64,000 nucleotides of DNA from Pseudomonas paraversuta (GCF_904063065.1 NZ_CAJFCL010000003.1:434001-498000); one strand, 5' to 3'; counted from the stretch's first letter, positions 36,159-45,038 are shown. Numbers and translations: made by a program. The notes: generated from the letters alone by a model not told the origin.

Positions 36159-36605
36159 ATGAAGAAATCTCACACGGGCGAAGCAATCCCGCCCATATTC
36201 GATTGCTGTACCACGATTGCCAAAGAGGGGGTAACAAGTGAAGTTTTACTCAGGTCCAGTTCGTCCTGGGAGGGCACGCCTTATATCGCTTATCCTGAGG
36301 GGACGCCGGAGTTAACGCTGGCAATTACCCGGATACCGGCCAACTCCATAATGGACTGGCACACCCATCCTTGCCCTATGGCGGTATACGTATTATCGGG
36401 TGAGTTCAGAGTAGAGATACGAGCGACTGGCAAGCAGCGATTGTTTACCCAAGGTGCTGTAATGGCAGAGTCTGTTGATATTGTTCATCGTGGCATGACA
36501 GGCGACCGCGGTGTGGAGCTTCTTATGTTTTATGCGGCAGTACCGGGCCTTAAGTTGTCCAGGCCCGCCAGTTCGGGCGCGCCGCAGGACGGATCGGCGC
36601 AGTGA
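36159..36605 (+). CDS. cupin-domain protein
   Basis: 148 residues with a single cupin barrel: Met-Asp-Trp-His-Thr-His-Pro (first cupin motif with two metal-binding His), Leu-Ser-Gly-Glu-Phe-Arg-Val, and Asp-Ile-Val-His-Arg-Gly (second motif His). Proteins of this size bind a metal and either catalyse small reactions or sense a ligand. ATG 36159 is preferred to the TTG at 36087. It stands alone between unrelated genes. Confidence 0.72.
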   Translation: MKKSHTGEAIPPIFDCCTTIAKEGVTSEVLLRSSSSWEGTPYIAYPEGTPELTLAITRIPANSIMDWHTHPCPMAVYVLSGEFRVEIRATGKQRLFTQGAVMAESVDIVHRGMTGDRGVELLMFYAAVPGLKLSRPASSGAPQDGSAQ

Positions 36606-36705
36606 ACTCAGGCCCGGGAGCCCGCTAAATCACCGCAGACCTGCTCGCCACTTCAGCAGGCAGGTTTGTTGCCACTTTGCAGGCTCTGCAACAGCTGAAA
36701 CTGCA

Positions 36706-37140
36706 TTATTGAATGAGAGAGAACTTGCAGTCTTGCGGTGCGGTGTTCTCGCACACGTGGTAGATGATACCGAAAGGGCCGTGCTCATTTTTCCAGGTGT
36801 CGCCTTCAGTTTTTATGTTGAAGTCACTTTCATTTTTTGCCAGAAATCGCAGGTCGAGCAGGTCCTGATCGCCAAGGCTGTAGGTGCAGTACTGAAAGTA
36901 TTGGGGGGCGGGCTGTTGCTCCTGAATGGCAAGCGCCATTTCAAAGTACTGCACAGGTGCTGTTTTCGCCACGACGCCCTGGAGAACGCCAGACCACTCT
37001 CCATGCTCCCCGTTTGCGCGATAAATACCGGGGGCGATTTGTTCTATCTCTGAAACTTCAGGGCAATTTTCCAGGGCTTGGGAAGTTGTGGCGATCGCCA
37101 TAAGTGACGCTAGGGTAGTAAGTGTTAAATAGGGTTTCAC
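36706..37140 (-). CDS. DUF3757-like exported protein
   Basis: 144 residues with a clear signal peptide (cleavage after Thr-Ser-Gln-Ala). The mature protein starts Leu-Glu-Asn-Cys-Pro-Glu-Val-Ser and carries four cysteines in total (Cys-Pro, Tyr-Cys-Thr-Tyr, His-Val-Cys-Glu, Asp-Cys-Lys-Phe) that could form two disulfides; Gly-Glu-Trp-Ser-Gly-Val-Leu and the Cys-Lys-Phe-Ser-Leu end fit the DUF3757 pattern. Role unknown. Confidence 0.68.
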   Translation of the reverse strand: MKPYLTLTTLASLMAIATTSQALENCPEVSEIEQIAPGIYRANGEHGEWSGVLQGVVAKTAPVQYFEMALAIQEQQPAPQYFQYCTYSLGDQDLLDLRFLAKNESDFNIKTEGDTWKNEHGPFGIIYHVCENTAPQDCKFSLIQ

Positions 37141-37975
37141 GATGATATTCCTTGGCTACCTGTACTGGCGAGTTGTTGAATAGCACTGGCTGTTACAGGT
37201 TGATTGAGTAAGCCTGTTTGTGGGTGTGTATTCGATACATTCAATTAAAGGCAGGCAGGTGCCTGCTAACAAGAACTTCGTGTTGCCGAGTTGTCATTGA
37301 CCATACACTTGGCCAGGGCCCTGTGTCAGACATCGCATTTGTAAAGTGCGACTGTACAACTCCCACTGCCACGGGGGTTGGAGGGAGCACTTCGTAGGGG
37401 CAAATATGTCGGGACATTTGGGGGAGGATTAGTGGAGCGGGCGGGCTCTCAATCAGCGCCGGAATTTGTTACTGCGCAAGATTCGGCTGCAGTTAGAGCC
37501 GGGCGCCCAACCCACAGCATTTGTATAAAGTCGGGTGCCGGCTCGAGGTTCATGGACATGGGCAGGAACTGCCGGAGGCGCGCCAGCTATTAATGTCGAC
37601 GCCGAGAAGCGCCCGTTCTTTAGACAGCGGGGTAAACAGGCATAGTGCCCGTGCCTATCGTGTAAGAAGTAGCAATCCCCACAGGGTACTGACGCGTTGG
37701 CCTGGCCTCGTTCTTCACGGGGATGTGTTTTGCCGGGCGGCGGTCAGGCTCTTGTGGTCGACGCTTTTACAGTTTTGCAACATTGCCCCGTTCAGGCTTT
37801 TAAAGCATGCTTTTTTCTATTGGTTTTACAGGTTTCAAGAGGGATATTAATGTGCGCCTGAATAATGTGCTCCGGGTCTGAAAATAGAATGTTCGATCCA
37901 GGATGTTGGGTGTTTGCGAGAAAGTTACGAGCTTTAGATGGTCTCGAAAAGATTTGGCCTCAGGAGTATTTCATA
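37141..37975. other. 835-base stretch with no gene I can support
   Basis: Upstream of the DUF3757 and holin-like genes. Several short frames exist (for example 37378-37593), but none has a ribosome site plus a sensible protein. A short GC-rich stem (CAACTCCC ... GGGGGTTG, around 37350-37377) is the only structure noticed. It may be eroded prophage or island DNA. Confidence 0.4.
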
Positions 37976-38326
37976 ATGGATGAGTCTTCATTCAAGGAGC
38001 TGGTGGAACTCAGTGCCAAGTGCTGCGGATGCATAGTATCGGGAATAGATATCGAAGTCATGATTGGTGCAGCGCTAGGAGCCTGGCTAATTATGAGCGG
38101 CAAAAGGAATTCCAGTATCAGGCAGCGTCTCACCACTCTTTTTTTATCAGCAGGGGCCGGTTATATATTTGCACCGATGGCCATGGAAATCGCTCCCGTA
38201 TTCACCGCTGGAGGTGCTGCATTCGGTTGTGCCTTGATTGTGGTTCCCATCGGGATCAAGGTGAATGTCTGGGTGAGGCAAGCGGACCTCCCTGAACTCA
38301 TCAAGCGGCTGCGAGGAGGGCGATAA
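37976..38326 (+). CDS. small membrane protein, holin-like
   Basis: 116 residues, three hydrophobic segments (Met-Ile-Gly-Ala-Ala-Leu-Gly-Ala-Trp-Leu-Ile-Met; Leu-Phe-Leu-Ser-Ala-Gly-Ala-Gly-Tyr-Ile-Phe; Gly-Cys-Ala-Leu-Ile-Val-Val-Pro-Ile) and a basic C-terminus (Arg-Leu-Arg-Gly-Gly-Arg). Topology and size match putative phage holins, which permeabilise the inner membrane for endolysin. AGGAG is ten bases before ATG 37976. Near an XRE repressor and an Ogr-type activator it fits a prophage remnant; no endolysin is seen. Confidence 0.52.
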   Translation: MDESSFKELVELSAKCCGCIVSGIDIEVMIGAALGAWLIMSGKRNSSIRQRLTTLFLSAGAGYIFAPMAMEIAPVFTAGGAAFGCALIVVPIGIKVNVWVRQADLPELIKRLRGGR

Positions 38327-38450
38327 AATCCAGCATGATGCGCAGCGAGATCCGTTGCTTTTCCCGGTGTTTCAAAACGCCTGATTACTGAAGCGCCGCA
38401 ATACACTATTGACAGGCCTGCAGCATGAATACATTCAATCTGTACCCGGG

Positions 38451-38861
38451 TTAGTTGCTGGTTATGTGGTTAGACAACAGCCTATCGATATCATGTATGC
38501 GCTGTTCCAGTTCTCGAAAGCGTTTGCGCTCCAGAATAATGTTTTTTATATGCAGACGATCATCTTCATTTACAGAGCGGAACAGGGTAATTAGAGAATC
38601 TTCTGCGGGACTTAAGCGCGACTCCAGCACAGCGCTCTCCGGGGTGTGGGTACGCCGGATAGGGCCTTGTCCGGTGAGTAGCCAGTCAATCGATACTCCC
38701 AAATGGGACGCTAAAGATATCAAAGCATCTGACCGCGGGTCCCGTGCGCCACTGACCCAATTTTGTAGCGAGCTATAGGGGATTTCACATAACATCGCAG
38801 CATCCTTTAGCGACAGGTTACTCAGTTCGATTGCTAATCTAATTCTATTTTCAATACCCAT
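38451..38861 (-). CDS. XRE-family (Cro/CI-like) regulator
   Basis: 136 residues with an N-terminal helix-turn-helix (Leu-Lys-Asp-Ala-Ala-Met-Leu-Cys-Glu-Ile-Pro-Tyr-Ser-Ser-Leu-Gln-Asn-Trp at ~17-34, then Leu-Gly-Val-Ser-Ile-Asp-Trp-Leu-Leu-Thr-Gly), the arrangement of short phage repressors, and a helical C-terminus without a LexA-type peptidase. AAGGAAGGAG precedes ATG 38859-38861. Probably regulates the neighbouring prophage remnant genes. Confidence 0.8.
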   Translation of the reverse strand: MGIENRIRLAIELSNLSLKDAAMLCEIPYSSLQNWVSGARDPRSDALISLASHLGVSIDWLLTGQGPIRRTHTPESAVLESRLSPAEDSLITLFRSVNEDDRLHIKNIILERKRFRELEQRIHDIDRLLSNHITSN

Positions 38862-39034
38862 TTGGGGCTCCTTCCTTGACATAATCTCAATTGGGCATGT
38901 AGCTTTGATATTACTAAGGACTACACGGTATTTAGCAAGCGCGAGCGCATGCACAAGCACTATCGTCGAGATGGTTGGTCAGTGCTTACACAACAAGGAT
39001 AGCAGGGACGCTATAAGTAGAGGTTCAATAGTCT

Positions 39035-39367
39035 GTGAGTACTAAAGCGAAGTGTTGTATCGAGCGAAATAAAATACCTTTTGTTATGTATTCTGCCGAA
39101 ACTGCAAAAAACACAATAAGAAAACTCCTAAAAACTCATTTGTATAAGATGGATTTCTTTACAGTAGTGCCTGGCTCTGGATGGATGGTCAGTGTTGTTT
39201 TCGGGTTTGTTGCGCTTCGTCAAACTTTGGTGACTGTACGCGATTTAAAATGGTTGTTTAGTGGTGGTGTGGATAGCGCTGAACGTATCAAGCGATACTT
39301 GCAAAATCAAGTTCCGGGCTATTTCGGTCAATGCCGATGTTTAATCGGATCAGGTGTCATCAAGTGA
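39035..39367 (+). CDS. doubtful hypothetical protein, 110 residues
   Basis: Starts with GTG about 11 bases after AGAGG. Basic N-terminus, one hydrophobic stretch (Gly-Trp-Met-Val-Ser-Val-Val-Phe-Gly-Phe-Val-Ala-Leu) and no recognised motif. Codon use is AT-rich like the surrounding prophage debris. May be a random frame. Confidence 0.28.
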   Translation: MSTKAKCCIERNKIPFVMYSAETAKNTIRKLLKTHLYKMDFFTVVPGSGWMVSVVFGFVALRQTLVTVRDLKWLFSGGVDSAERIKRYLQNQVPGYFGQCRCLIGSGVIK

Positions 39368-39397
39368 TCAATAACTAAGTGGTTTGGAGGCTAGGGT

Positions 39398-39484
39398 ATG
39401 GGGTGTCTGGATTTTGCTCCGTGGGGCGGGAAAGTCATGTGCAGTTTAGCAGGTGTGTTGATGGGAACAGCTGTGGGGGGGTAG
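39398..39484 (+). CDS. possible micro-protein, 28 residues
   Basis: Very short frame with a GGAGG ribosome site eight bases before ATG. The peptide (Met-Gly-Cys-Leu-Asp-Phe-Ala-Pro-Trp-Gly-Gly-Lys, then Leu-Ala-Gly-Val-Leu-Met-Gly-Thr-Ala-Val) has a hydrophobic end that could insert in a membrane. Supported only by its ribosome site; located between the doubtful gene and the Ogr-like gene. Confidence 0.22.
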   Translation: MGCLDFAPWGGKVMCSLAGVLMGTAVGG

Positions 39485-39571
39485 CAAGGTGTGTTATTAC
39501 CAATAAGTTTGATTCCTAATTAGAGCTTCAGCCGCGACCAATAATTATTTCTTCAATATGGATTTTTGAAT

Positions 39572-39847
39572 ATGAGTGCCTATAAACTGGTTTGCCCCCA
39601 TTGTTCCAACAAAATGCGCATACGTACTAGCGAAGGGCGACATATTTTTTTGCGCATTGCCTATCTGCAATGCGTGTTTGAGGGCTGCGGATGGTCGGTC
39701 AGGGCCGAGTTTGAAATGACCCACGAGATGAGTCCAAGTGGTATGGCCAATCCTTCCGTCAAGCTACCCATCGCAGACGGTGCGCTTCGTCGTACAGCAA
39801 TGAAGCCTGAGGCGCCTCTTCCAAGGGGCAATAAAAAGACGAGTTAG
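39572..39847 (+). CDS. Ogr/Delta-type zinc-finger phage activator
   Basis: 91 residues. Cys8, Cys11, Cys34 and Cys39 (Cys-Pro-His-Cys-Ser-Asn-Lys-Met-Arg-Ile-Arg ... Gln-Cys-Val-Phe-Glu-Gly-Cys-Gly-Trp) form the single zinc finger of the Ogr/Delta family, which activates late promoters of P2-like phages and satellites. The longer-than-usual, polar C-terminus is not conserved. ATG 39572 preferred to TTG 39566. No P2 tail or capsid genes are present, so it is a relic or an orphan regulator. Confidence 0.78.
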   Translation: MSAYKLVCPHCSNKMRIRTSEGRHIFLRIAYLQCVFEGCGWSVRAEFEMTHEMSPSGMANPSVKLPIADGALRRTAMKPEAPLPRGNKKTS

Positions 39848-40609
39848 ATCAATAGCAAAACCTTGACCTGGCAGCGAGGTGGAAACAGCGGCATCAGGCG
39901 CTGCTTTCCCTGTGTAACTCAAACTATCCATTCAATGGGCGCCCTTCAAACTATCCACTCTATGGGGCGTCCTTATTGCAGCGGGATATGGAGTGCTTAT
40001 CCGTCCCTCTCTCCAGTCCTACAGATGAATTAGCGGTATTAAAAATACCTCTACTCTATAGCGACGCTTGTATAACGCTATACCCTGCAGGTTGTACACC
40101 ACTCCAGGATTTTTGAATCTGTCAGGCCTGCGCGCGCCTACTGCCCGACCATTTTTCTTGCTTCGTAATGCCTTGTCTTTCGCAAGGGCCTGGCCTGCAG
40201 CTGGCGATATATTTTTACTTCGCAAGTGCTTGGGCAGCATGCCATGCTGCAATGATGGGGCTCGCAACAGATACCCTTGTATGTTTATTGTCTATCGTTT
40301 TTTAATTGACTCTTTTTATATTGAAAGACGTTTAAGGTTATCCCGCGGGTGCGCAGGCAGTAACTGCCCTGTGTTGTCTGCTCCTCAACGTGGAGATAAC
40401 ACTTGGCATGCCTCAACGTAGCGTAGGGCTACTGACCACACCTGCTTGGGCAAGCTGTGCTGTTTATGGGGGGGATCGGTTCATCCCCGCGCTGCAGTGG
40501 ATATTGCCAGTCTGACCGGCCCTTTCCCGGGTCGATCAGATGCCGGGCTTTGGAACTCCGCTCTGCCGTTTGACCGACATGCCGGAGCTGGCGGGGCAGC
40601 GGCGCGGGA
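39848..40609. other. 762-base stretch without a gene; possible IS-end remnant
   Basis: Between the Ogr-like gene and the PotD-like gene. It contains the tandem ~27-base repeat at 39919-39973. Frames such as 40019-40267 (minus) and 40068-40421 (plus) mirror each other and lack ribosome sites, so I do not call them. It is the probable right border of the accessory region, since GC-rich chromosomal genes resume at 40610. Confidence 0.45.
39919..39973. repeat. imperfect tandem repeat, two copies of ~27 bases
   Basis: TCAAACTATCCATTCAATGG followed by GCGCCCT, and immediately TCAAACTATCCACTCTATGG followed by GGCGTCCT. Internally repeated CAAACTATCCA-type motifs are what the ends of IS21-like elements look like; no transposase is left. 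The IS21 link is from memory. Confidence 0.45.
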
Positions 40610-41644
40610 TCAGTGGGTTTTAGCCACCCAGGCGTTGAAGCGCTGTTCTAGCTCTTCGCCATGATCGACCCAGAATCCATTGTTCATGGGCATTGCCTGC
40701 GCCAGGTTTGACGGGGCGGTGTTCAGGCGTGCTGCCAGGGCGGGATCAAGCAGGGCTGCGGTATGCAGACTGGTCGAACCATAACCCAGGGTCGCGGTAT
40801 GGATCTTCTGGTTTTCCGGGCGCAAGGAGAAACTGATGAACTGCTCCGCGACGGCCTTGTTCTTGCTGCCTTTTGGGATAGCCCAGGAGTCGATGGCATA
40901 GATGCTGCCGTTCCAGACGATCTTGACCGGGGCTCCGGATTCCTGGGCCGAGAACACGCGACCATTGAAGGCGGTGCTCATGACCACATCACCGCTGGCC
41001 AGGAACTGCATTGGCTGCGCGCCTGCTTCCCACCATTGAAGCTGGGACTTGATCTGATCCAGTTTGCGGAATGCGCGATCCACACCTTCTTTGCTGCCAA
41101 GTACTTTATAGATATCGGCATAGTCCACGCCATCGGCCATCAAGGCGATTTCCAGGGTGTACTTGGCTCCTTTGCGCAGGCTGCGCTTGCCGGGAAACTT
41201 CTGCACATCCCAGAAATCCTTCCAGCCAGTGGGCGCAGCACTCAGTTTGTCGCTGTTGTAAGCCATAGCCATGGACCAGACCAGCAAGCCGGCACCGCAT
41301 TCCGAGAATGTGCCGGGCACGAAGTCTTCGGCCTTGCCCAGTTGCGCGGCATCCAGTGGCTCGAACATGCCTTCATCGCAACCGCGAATCAGTTCCGGTG
41401 CTTCGACCTGAACCACGTCCCAGTTGACGCTGTCGGTATCGACCATGACCTTGATCCGGCCCATTTCGCCGTTGTATTCCCCGGCTATCAGTTGGTTGCC
41501 GGTGGCTTTTTCAAAGGGTTTGTAGAAGGCTTGCGACTGCACATCCTTGCTGACGCCGCCGAACGAAATCACGGTTATTTCGCTGGCCATGGCACTCGAC
41601 GCCACGACGGCGAGCAACAGGGTTCCAATGGCTTTGCTTTTCAT
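40610..41644 (-). CDS. PotD-like ABC transporter substrate-binding protein
   Basis: 344-residue periplasmic binding protein of the spermidine/putrescine type. Signal peptide ends Ala-Ser-Ser-Ala-Met-Ala; the mature start Ser-Glu-Ile-Thr-Val-Ile-Ser-Phe-Gly-Gly is typical, followed by Asn-Trp-Asp-Val-Val-Gln-Val near 75 and Ala-Ile-Pro-Lys-Gly-Ser-Lys-Asn near 260. AGAGG precedes ATG 41642-41644. No permease or ATPase gene is beside it, so it is an orphan or works with a distant transporter. It follows the aldolase gene by 68 bases on the same strand. Confidence 0.82.
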   Translation of the reverse strand: MKSKAIGTLLLAVVASSAMASEITVISFGGVSKDVQSQAFYKPFEKATGNQLIAGEYNGEMGRIKVMVDTDSVNWDVVQVEAPELIRGCDEGMFEPLDAAQLGKAEDFVPGTFSECGAGLLVWSMAMAYNSDKLSAAPTGWKDFWDVQKFPGKRSLRKGAKYTLEIALMADGVDYADIYKVLGSKEGVDRAFRKLDQIKSQLQWWEAGAQPMQFLASGDVVMSTAFNGRVFSAQESGAPVKIVWNGSIYAIDSWAIPKGSKNKAVAEQFISFSLRPENQKIHTATLGYGSTSLHTAALLDPALAARLNTAPSNLAQAMPMNNGFWVDHGEELEQRFNAWVAKTH

Positions 41645-41712
41645 GTCTACCTCTAGGATTGTTGGTTTTGGCAGATGTAGAAGAATCAATGGCGGTGTCT
41701 GGCGCTCGCCGC

Positions 41713-42486
41713 TCAGGTGCGATAATCCACCGGGTCACCGGCGATGAGACGCAGGGCCGAGGTCCAGGCAAGTTGGTGCAGCTGCTGGTCGATTTCGTCA
41801 TCGGACTGTTGCGCGGTCAATTCGCATACGGCCTCTGAGGGCAAGCGCAATGCCTGTCCACCGGCCAGTGCCTGCACCTGGGCCTGGCAAGCGCGTTCCA
41901 GGAAGTAGATCTGGTTGAAGGCTTCAGCGATGCTGCGTCCGGCTGCCAGCAGCCCGTGGTTGCGCAGGATCATCGCCATGTGCGGTCCCAGGTCGGCCAC
42001 CAGCCTGGCGCGTTCATCGGGGTTCAAAGAGATGCCCTCATAATCATGGTAAGCCAGGCGCCGGTAGAACTTCAGGGCATGCTGGCTGATCGGTAACAAG
42101 CCGTTTTCCTGGGCGGATACGGCGATACCTGCCGAGGTATGGGTGTGCACCACGCAATCGATATCCGGGCGCGCCCCATGGATCGCCGAATGAATATTGA
42201 AGCCGGCACGGTTGACACTGTCGGCCCCGCGCCAGGGATCGAGGACATTGCCTTGATGATCGATTTTGATCAGATCCGAGGCGCGCATTTCGTGGAACAG
42301 CACCCCATAGCAATTGATCAGGAAGTGGTCGTGCTCACCTGGAACCCTGGCGGAGATGTGGGTGTCGATCAGATCGGTCATGCGCAAATGCGCGAGCAGG
42401 CGGTAGAGCGCTGCCAGGTCACAACGGGTTTGCCACTCTTGTGCGCTGATCTGGCTGCGGTCGATTTGCAGGGGGGTATCGTGCAT
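41713..42486 (-). CDS. class II aldolase/adducin family protein
   Basis: 257 residues with the zinc site of class II aldolases: Asp-Thr-His-Ile-Ser-Ala-Arg near residue 40, Val-Val-His-Thr-His-Thr-Ser-Ala near 112 and Arg-Asn-His-Gly-Leu-Leu near 180. Members cleave sugar phosphates or hydroxy-acids. Divergent from the MocR regulator and in tandem with the PotD-like protein; the three probably respond to one substrate that I cannot name. Confidence 0.8.
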   Translation of the reverse strand: MHDTPLQIDRSQISAQEWQTRCDLAALYRLLAHLRMTDLIDTHISARVPGEHDHFLINCYGVLFHEMRASDLIKIDHQGNVLDPWRGADSVNRAGFNIHSAIHGARPDIDCVVHTHTSAGIAVSAQENGLLPISQHALKFYRRLAYHDYEGISLNPDERARLVADLGPHMAMILRNHGLLAAGRSIAEAFNQIYFLERACQAQVQALAGGQALRLPSEAVCELTAQQSDDEIDQQLHQLAWTSALRLIAGDPVDYRT

Positions 42487-42659
42487 GGCGGTTCCAGGTT
42501 CGTGGTATGTTCTGCCGATAAATCGATCGGCCATGCCCCGATCCTGACGTAGTGCCCTGCTGGCGACCAGACACACAACAGGCCTTATGACGGCATCACT
42601 GTTATGGTCTTTTTACCAGTACACCAGCCTGCCCAAACCTTGCTTGTACGGACGTTCTC

Positions 42660-44081
42660 ATGATGTTCCTGGATTCCGCTTCGCAGGCGCCGCTGGTTAG
42701 CCAGATCGTTGCTGGCATCAGTCTGGCGATCAAACAGCAACAGTTACGCCCGGGCAGCAAGTTGCCCTCGATCCGCAAGCTCTCGCAATCCCATAAGGTC
42801 AGCCACTTCACCGTTGTCGAGGCCTATGACCGGCTGGTGGCAGCGGGCTTGTTGAAAGCGGTGCCCAATGCCGGTTTCTTCGTGCGCGAACTGGCGGACA
42901 GCGTTATTTGCGCGGCGCCGGCGCCGGCAGAGGCTGCGGATGTGGATGCGCACGGCGAGTTCGATTTCGACGCTTACCTGTTATTGCAGCGGGCCTTCCA
43001 GCCGATGGGTACAGAGGTGCGTCCCGGGGTCGGTCTGCTGCCTGAACAGTGGGCGGACGACGATGGCCTGCAACGTAGCCTGCGGTTGCTGGCCCGAAGC
43101 GCGCCCGGGGATTTTTCCGGTTACGGCATTGCCAAAGGCAGCGCGAAACTGCGCGCCAGGTTGGTGGAGAAACTGGCCGACAGCCGGATTGCGGCCCACC
43201 CCGAACAAATCATCCTGACCGGCGGCGCCAGTCATGCACTGGATCTGGTGGTGCGTTACCTGGTGCAGCGGGGCGACCCGGTGCTGGTTGACGAGCCGGG
43301 CTATCACAACCTGTTTTTCAATCTGCATTTGCAAGGCGCCAGGCTGCTGGGTGTGCCGCGCACCCGTGACGGCATCGACCTGGAACAGCTTGAACAACTG
43401 ATCGTGCAGCACCGGCCCAAGGTGTTTTTCACCAACACCCGCCTGCAATGTCCCACCGGTACCAGCCTGTCGTTGGCCATCGCCCATCGCTTGCTGCTAC
43501 TGGCGCACAAGCATGATTTCCTGATTGTCGAAAACGACATCTATGCCGACCTGGACCCGAGCGGCCAGCAGGCATTGGCAGGTATGGATCAGCTGTCGCG
43601 GGTGATTTATATCGCCAGCTTTTCCAAGACCATAGCGCCGGCATTGCGGGTGGGCTTCATCGCTGCCCGCCAGGAGCTGATCGACGAGTTGCTGCCGCTG
43701 AAACTGGTCAGTGGCCTGACCACCTCGCAAATCACCGAAGAGCTGGCCCTCGAAGTGCTGCTGCAGGGACGCCATCGCAAACACGTCAAACAGCTGCAAA
43801 GCCGTCTGGCCGAGGCCCACGAGGTGGTTGGCCGGCGTTTGCGCAGTGTTGGCATGGAGCCCTATGTCGAGCCCTATGCAGGCTTGTTCCTGTGGGCGCG
43901 GCACCCGCAGATCGAAGACTCCACGGCTCTGGCGATGCAGGCCAGGGATGAAAAAATCCTCTTTGCCCCGGGGCAGTTGTTCATGCCCGATGCCCGTGTC
44001 GTGCCCTGGATCCGCTTCAACGTGGCCCATTCCATGGATGACCGGATCTACCGCTTTCTGGGGGAAATCCGCGCCGACTGA
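42660..44081 (+). CDS. MocR-type (GntR + aminotransferase) transcriptional regulator
   Basis: 473 residues. N-terminal GntR winged helix (Leu-Arg-Pro-Gly-Ser-Lys-Leu-Pro-Ser-Ile-Arg-Lys-Leu-Ser at ~31-44) joined to a class I aminotransferase domain from ~115 onward. The PLP lysine lies in Ala-Ser-Phe-Ser-Lys-Thr-Ile-Ala-Pro near residue 325, and Asn-Asp-Ile-Tyr-Ala-Asp is present; the usual Asn-Pro-Thr-Gly loop is Cys-Pro-Thr-Gly here. MocR proteins usually control the divergently transcribed gene, here the class II aldolase. An inverted TGGT/ACCA pair just upstream (around 42605-42618) may be part of the operator. Confidence 0.86.
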   Translation: MMFLDSASQAPLVSQIVAGISLAIKQQQLRPGSKLPSIRKLSQSHKVSHFTVVEAYDRLVAAGLLKAVPNAGFFVRELADSVICAAPAPAEAADVDAHGEFDFDAYLLLQRAFQPMGTEVRPGVGLLPEQWADDDGLQRSLRLLARSAPGDFSGYGIAKGSAKLRARLVEKLADSRIAAHPEQIILTGGASHALDLVVRYLVQRGDPVLVDEPGYHNLFFNLHLQGARLLGVPRTRDGIDLEQLEQLIVQHRPKVFFTNTRLQCPTGTSLSLAIAHRLLLLAHKHDFLIVENDIYADLDPSGQQALAGMDQLSRVIYIASFSKTIAPALRVGFIAARQELIDELLPLKLVSGLTTSQITEELALEVLLQGRHRKHVKQLQSRLAEAHEVVGRRLRSVGMEPYVEPYAGLFLWARHPQIEDSTALAMQARDEKILFAPGQLFMPDARVVPWIRFNVAHSMDDRIYRFLGEIRAD

Positions 44082-44235
44082 CCGGACAGGCGCGCTGCTG
44101 GCGGGCGCCATCGGCACCGAGTATCACCCGCGAGAGTTCACGTTTGCCCGCTCGTCGATTCGCCAGCACGATCGGGCAGGGCAGGGCTCCAATTCCTTGA
44201 GTCATGAAGATCAAGCCAAAGATGTGGAGGTGGAT

Positions 44236-44481
44236 ATGGGTACTAACGTGCCAGAAGTACCGCGATCAACTGCTCAGGGTGCCGCAAGCAAGGGTGCAGA
44301 ACCCGACTCCGCTGCCCCGGACCCGTCCGGGCCGGCCCTCGATCCGGCAGGTCCGCAAAAGGTGCCAAACAAACCCAGGCCCAACGCCGAAGCTGAAGAA
44401 AATCCGTACAGCCCGAATTTCAAATCCGAACCCGAACCCAAACCCCGGCATGACGCCGATATAGACACCCCGGGGGGTTAG
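44236..44481 (+). CDS. small proline-rich acidic protein, 81 residues
   Basis: GGAGG five bases before ATG 44236 makes this a credible gene. The protein is disordered-looking: Pro, Asp, Ala and Glu rich, with Pro-Asp-Pro-Ser-Gly-Pro-Ala-Leu-Asp-Pro and the motif Glu-Asn-Pro-Tyr-Ser-Pro-Asn-Phe-Lys. Short proteins of this composition are found in many Pseudomonas genomes; a DUF6021-type assignment is possible but not certain. It follows MocR by 155 bases. Confidence 0.6.
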   Translation: MGTNVPEVPRSTAQGAASKGAEPDSAAPDPSGPALDPAGPQKVPNKPRPNAEAEENPYSPNFKSEPEPKPRHDADIDTPGG

Positions 44482-44627
44482 CGGCCCGCGCCATATGCAA
44501 CGGCAAGCACCGGTTTATGCTTCGCGCAGGGATGACTGGCGGCTTGAAACGGAAAATCAAAAGGGGGGGGAGGTTTTTAAACGTGTAGCGCCTGACGGCT
44601 GAATTACACGTGGATGAATCAAGTAAA

Positions 44628-44702
44628 TGGCAGGGGCGGCTGGATTTGAACCAACGCATGGCAGGATCAAAACCTGCTGCCTTACCGCTTGGCGACGCCC
44701 CT
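44628..44702 (-). tRNA. tRNA-Gln (anticodon TTG)
   Basis: 75-base cloverleaf on the minus strand with encoded CCA. Acceptor stem AGGGGCG / CGCCCCT pairs completely with discriminator G; anticodon loop TTTTGAT gives TTG; T-arm GTTGG-TTCAAAT-CCAGC folds with one G-C/T-G set. No element is inserted in its 3' end in this window. Confidence 0.9.
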
Positions 44703-44954
44703 GTATCAACTGCATTTACTGCCCATCGATCTCTTGTGAGGTCACTCATTGCGAGTGGCATCGAGAGGATGGTTACCGTCGTTGCGAACCTTGTTTTTGG
44801 CCCGCTCCAACAATGCGCGGAAATTTACCAACATTTGTTTCATATGGGAAGCACTAATTGAAAAAAATCTCGTAAAAACAGCTGGTTACTATCAAATTGG
44901 GCCAATTCGCTGTCCAGCACCCATATTCCAGGCACGGCGCCAGATGATTAAAGG

Positions 44955-44993
44955 TCGCGGACAGATTTGTGTCATCGGCAAATCTGTCCGCGA
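44955..44993. repeat. perfect 15-base inverted repeat
   Basis: TCGCGGACAGATTTG / CAAATCTGTCCGCGA with a nine-base loop, 45 bases after which the smvA stop codon begins (smvA is on the minus strand). It may be a terminator-like structure for smvA or a dispersed hairpin repeat of another family than the 54-kb REPs. Confidence 0.7.
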
Positions 44994-45038
44994 TTCAAAG
45001 CCCGGCAAGGTGGCCCCAGCAACAGGAGTGAAGGCTGG

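Noticed and set aside
40019..40421. Overlapping plus and minus frames with similar composition
   Set aside because: Each is the mirror of the other (Ala/Arg/Leu-rich), without ribosome sites or motifs; treated as non-coding.
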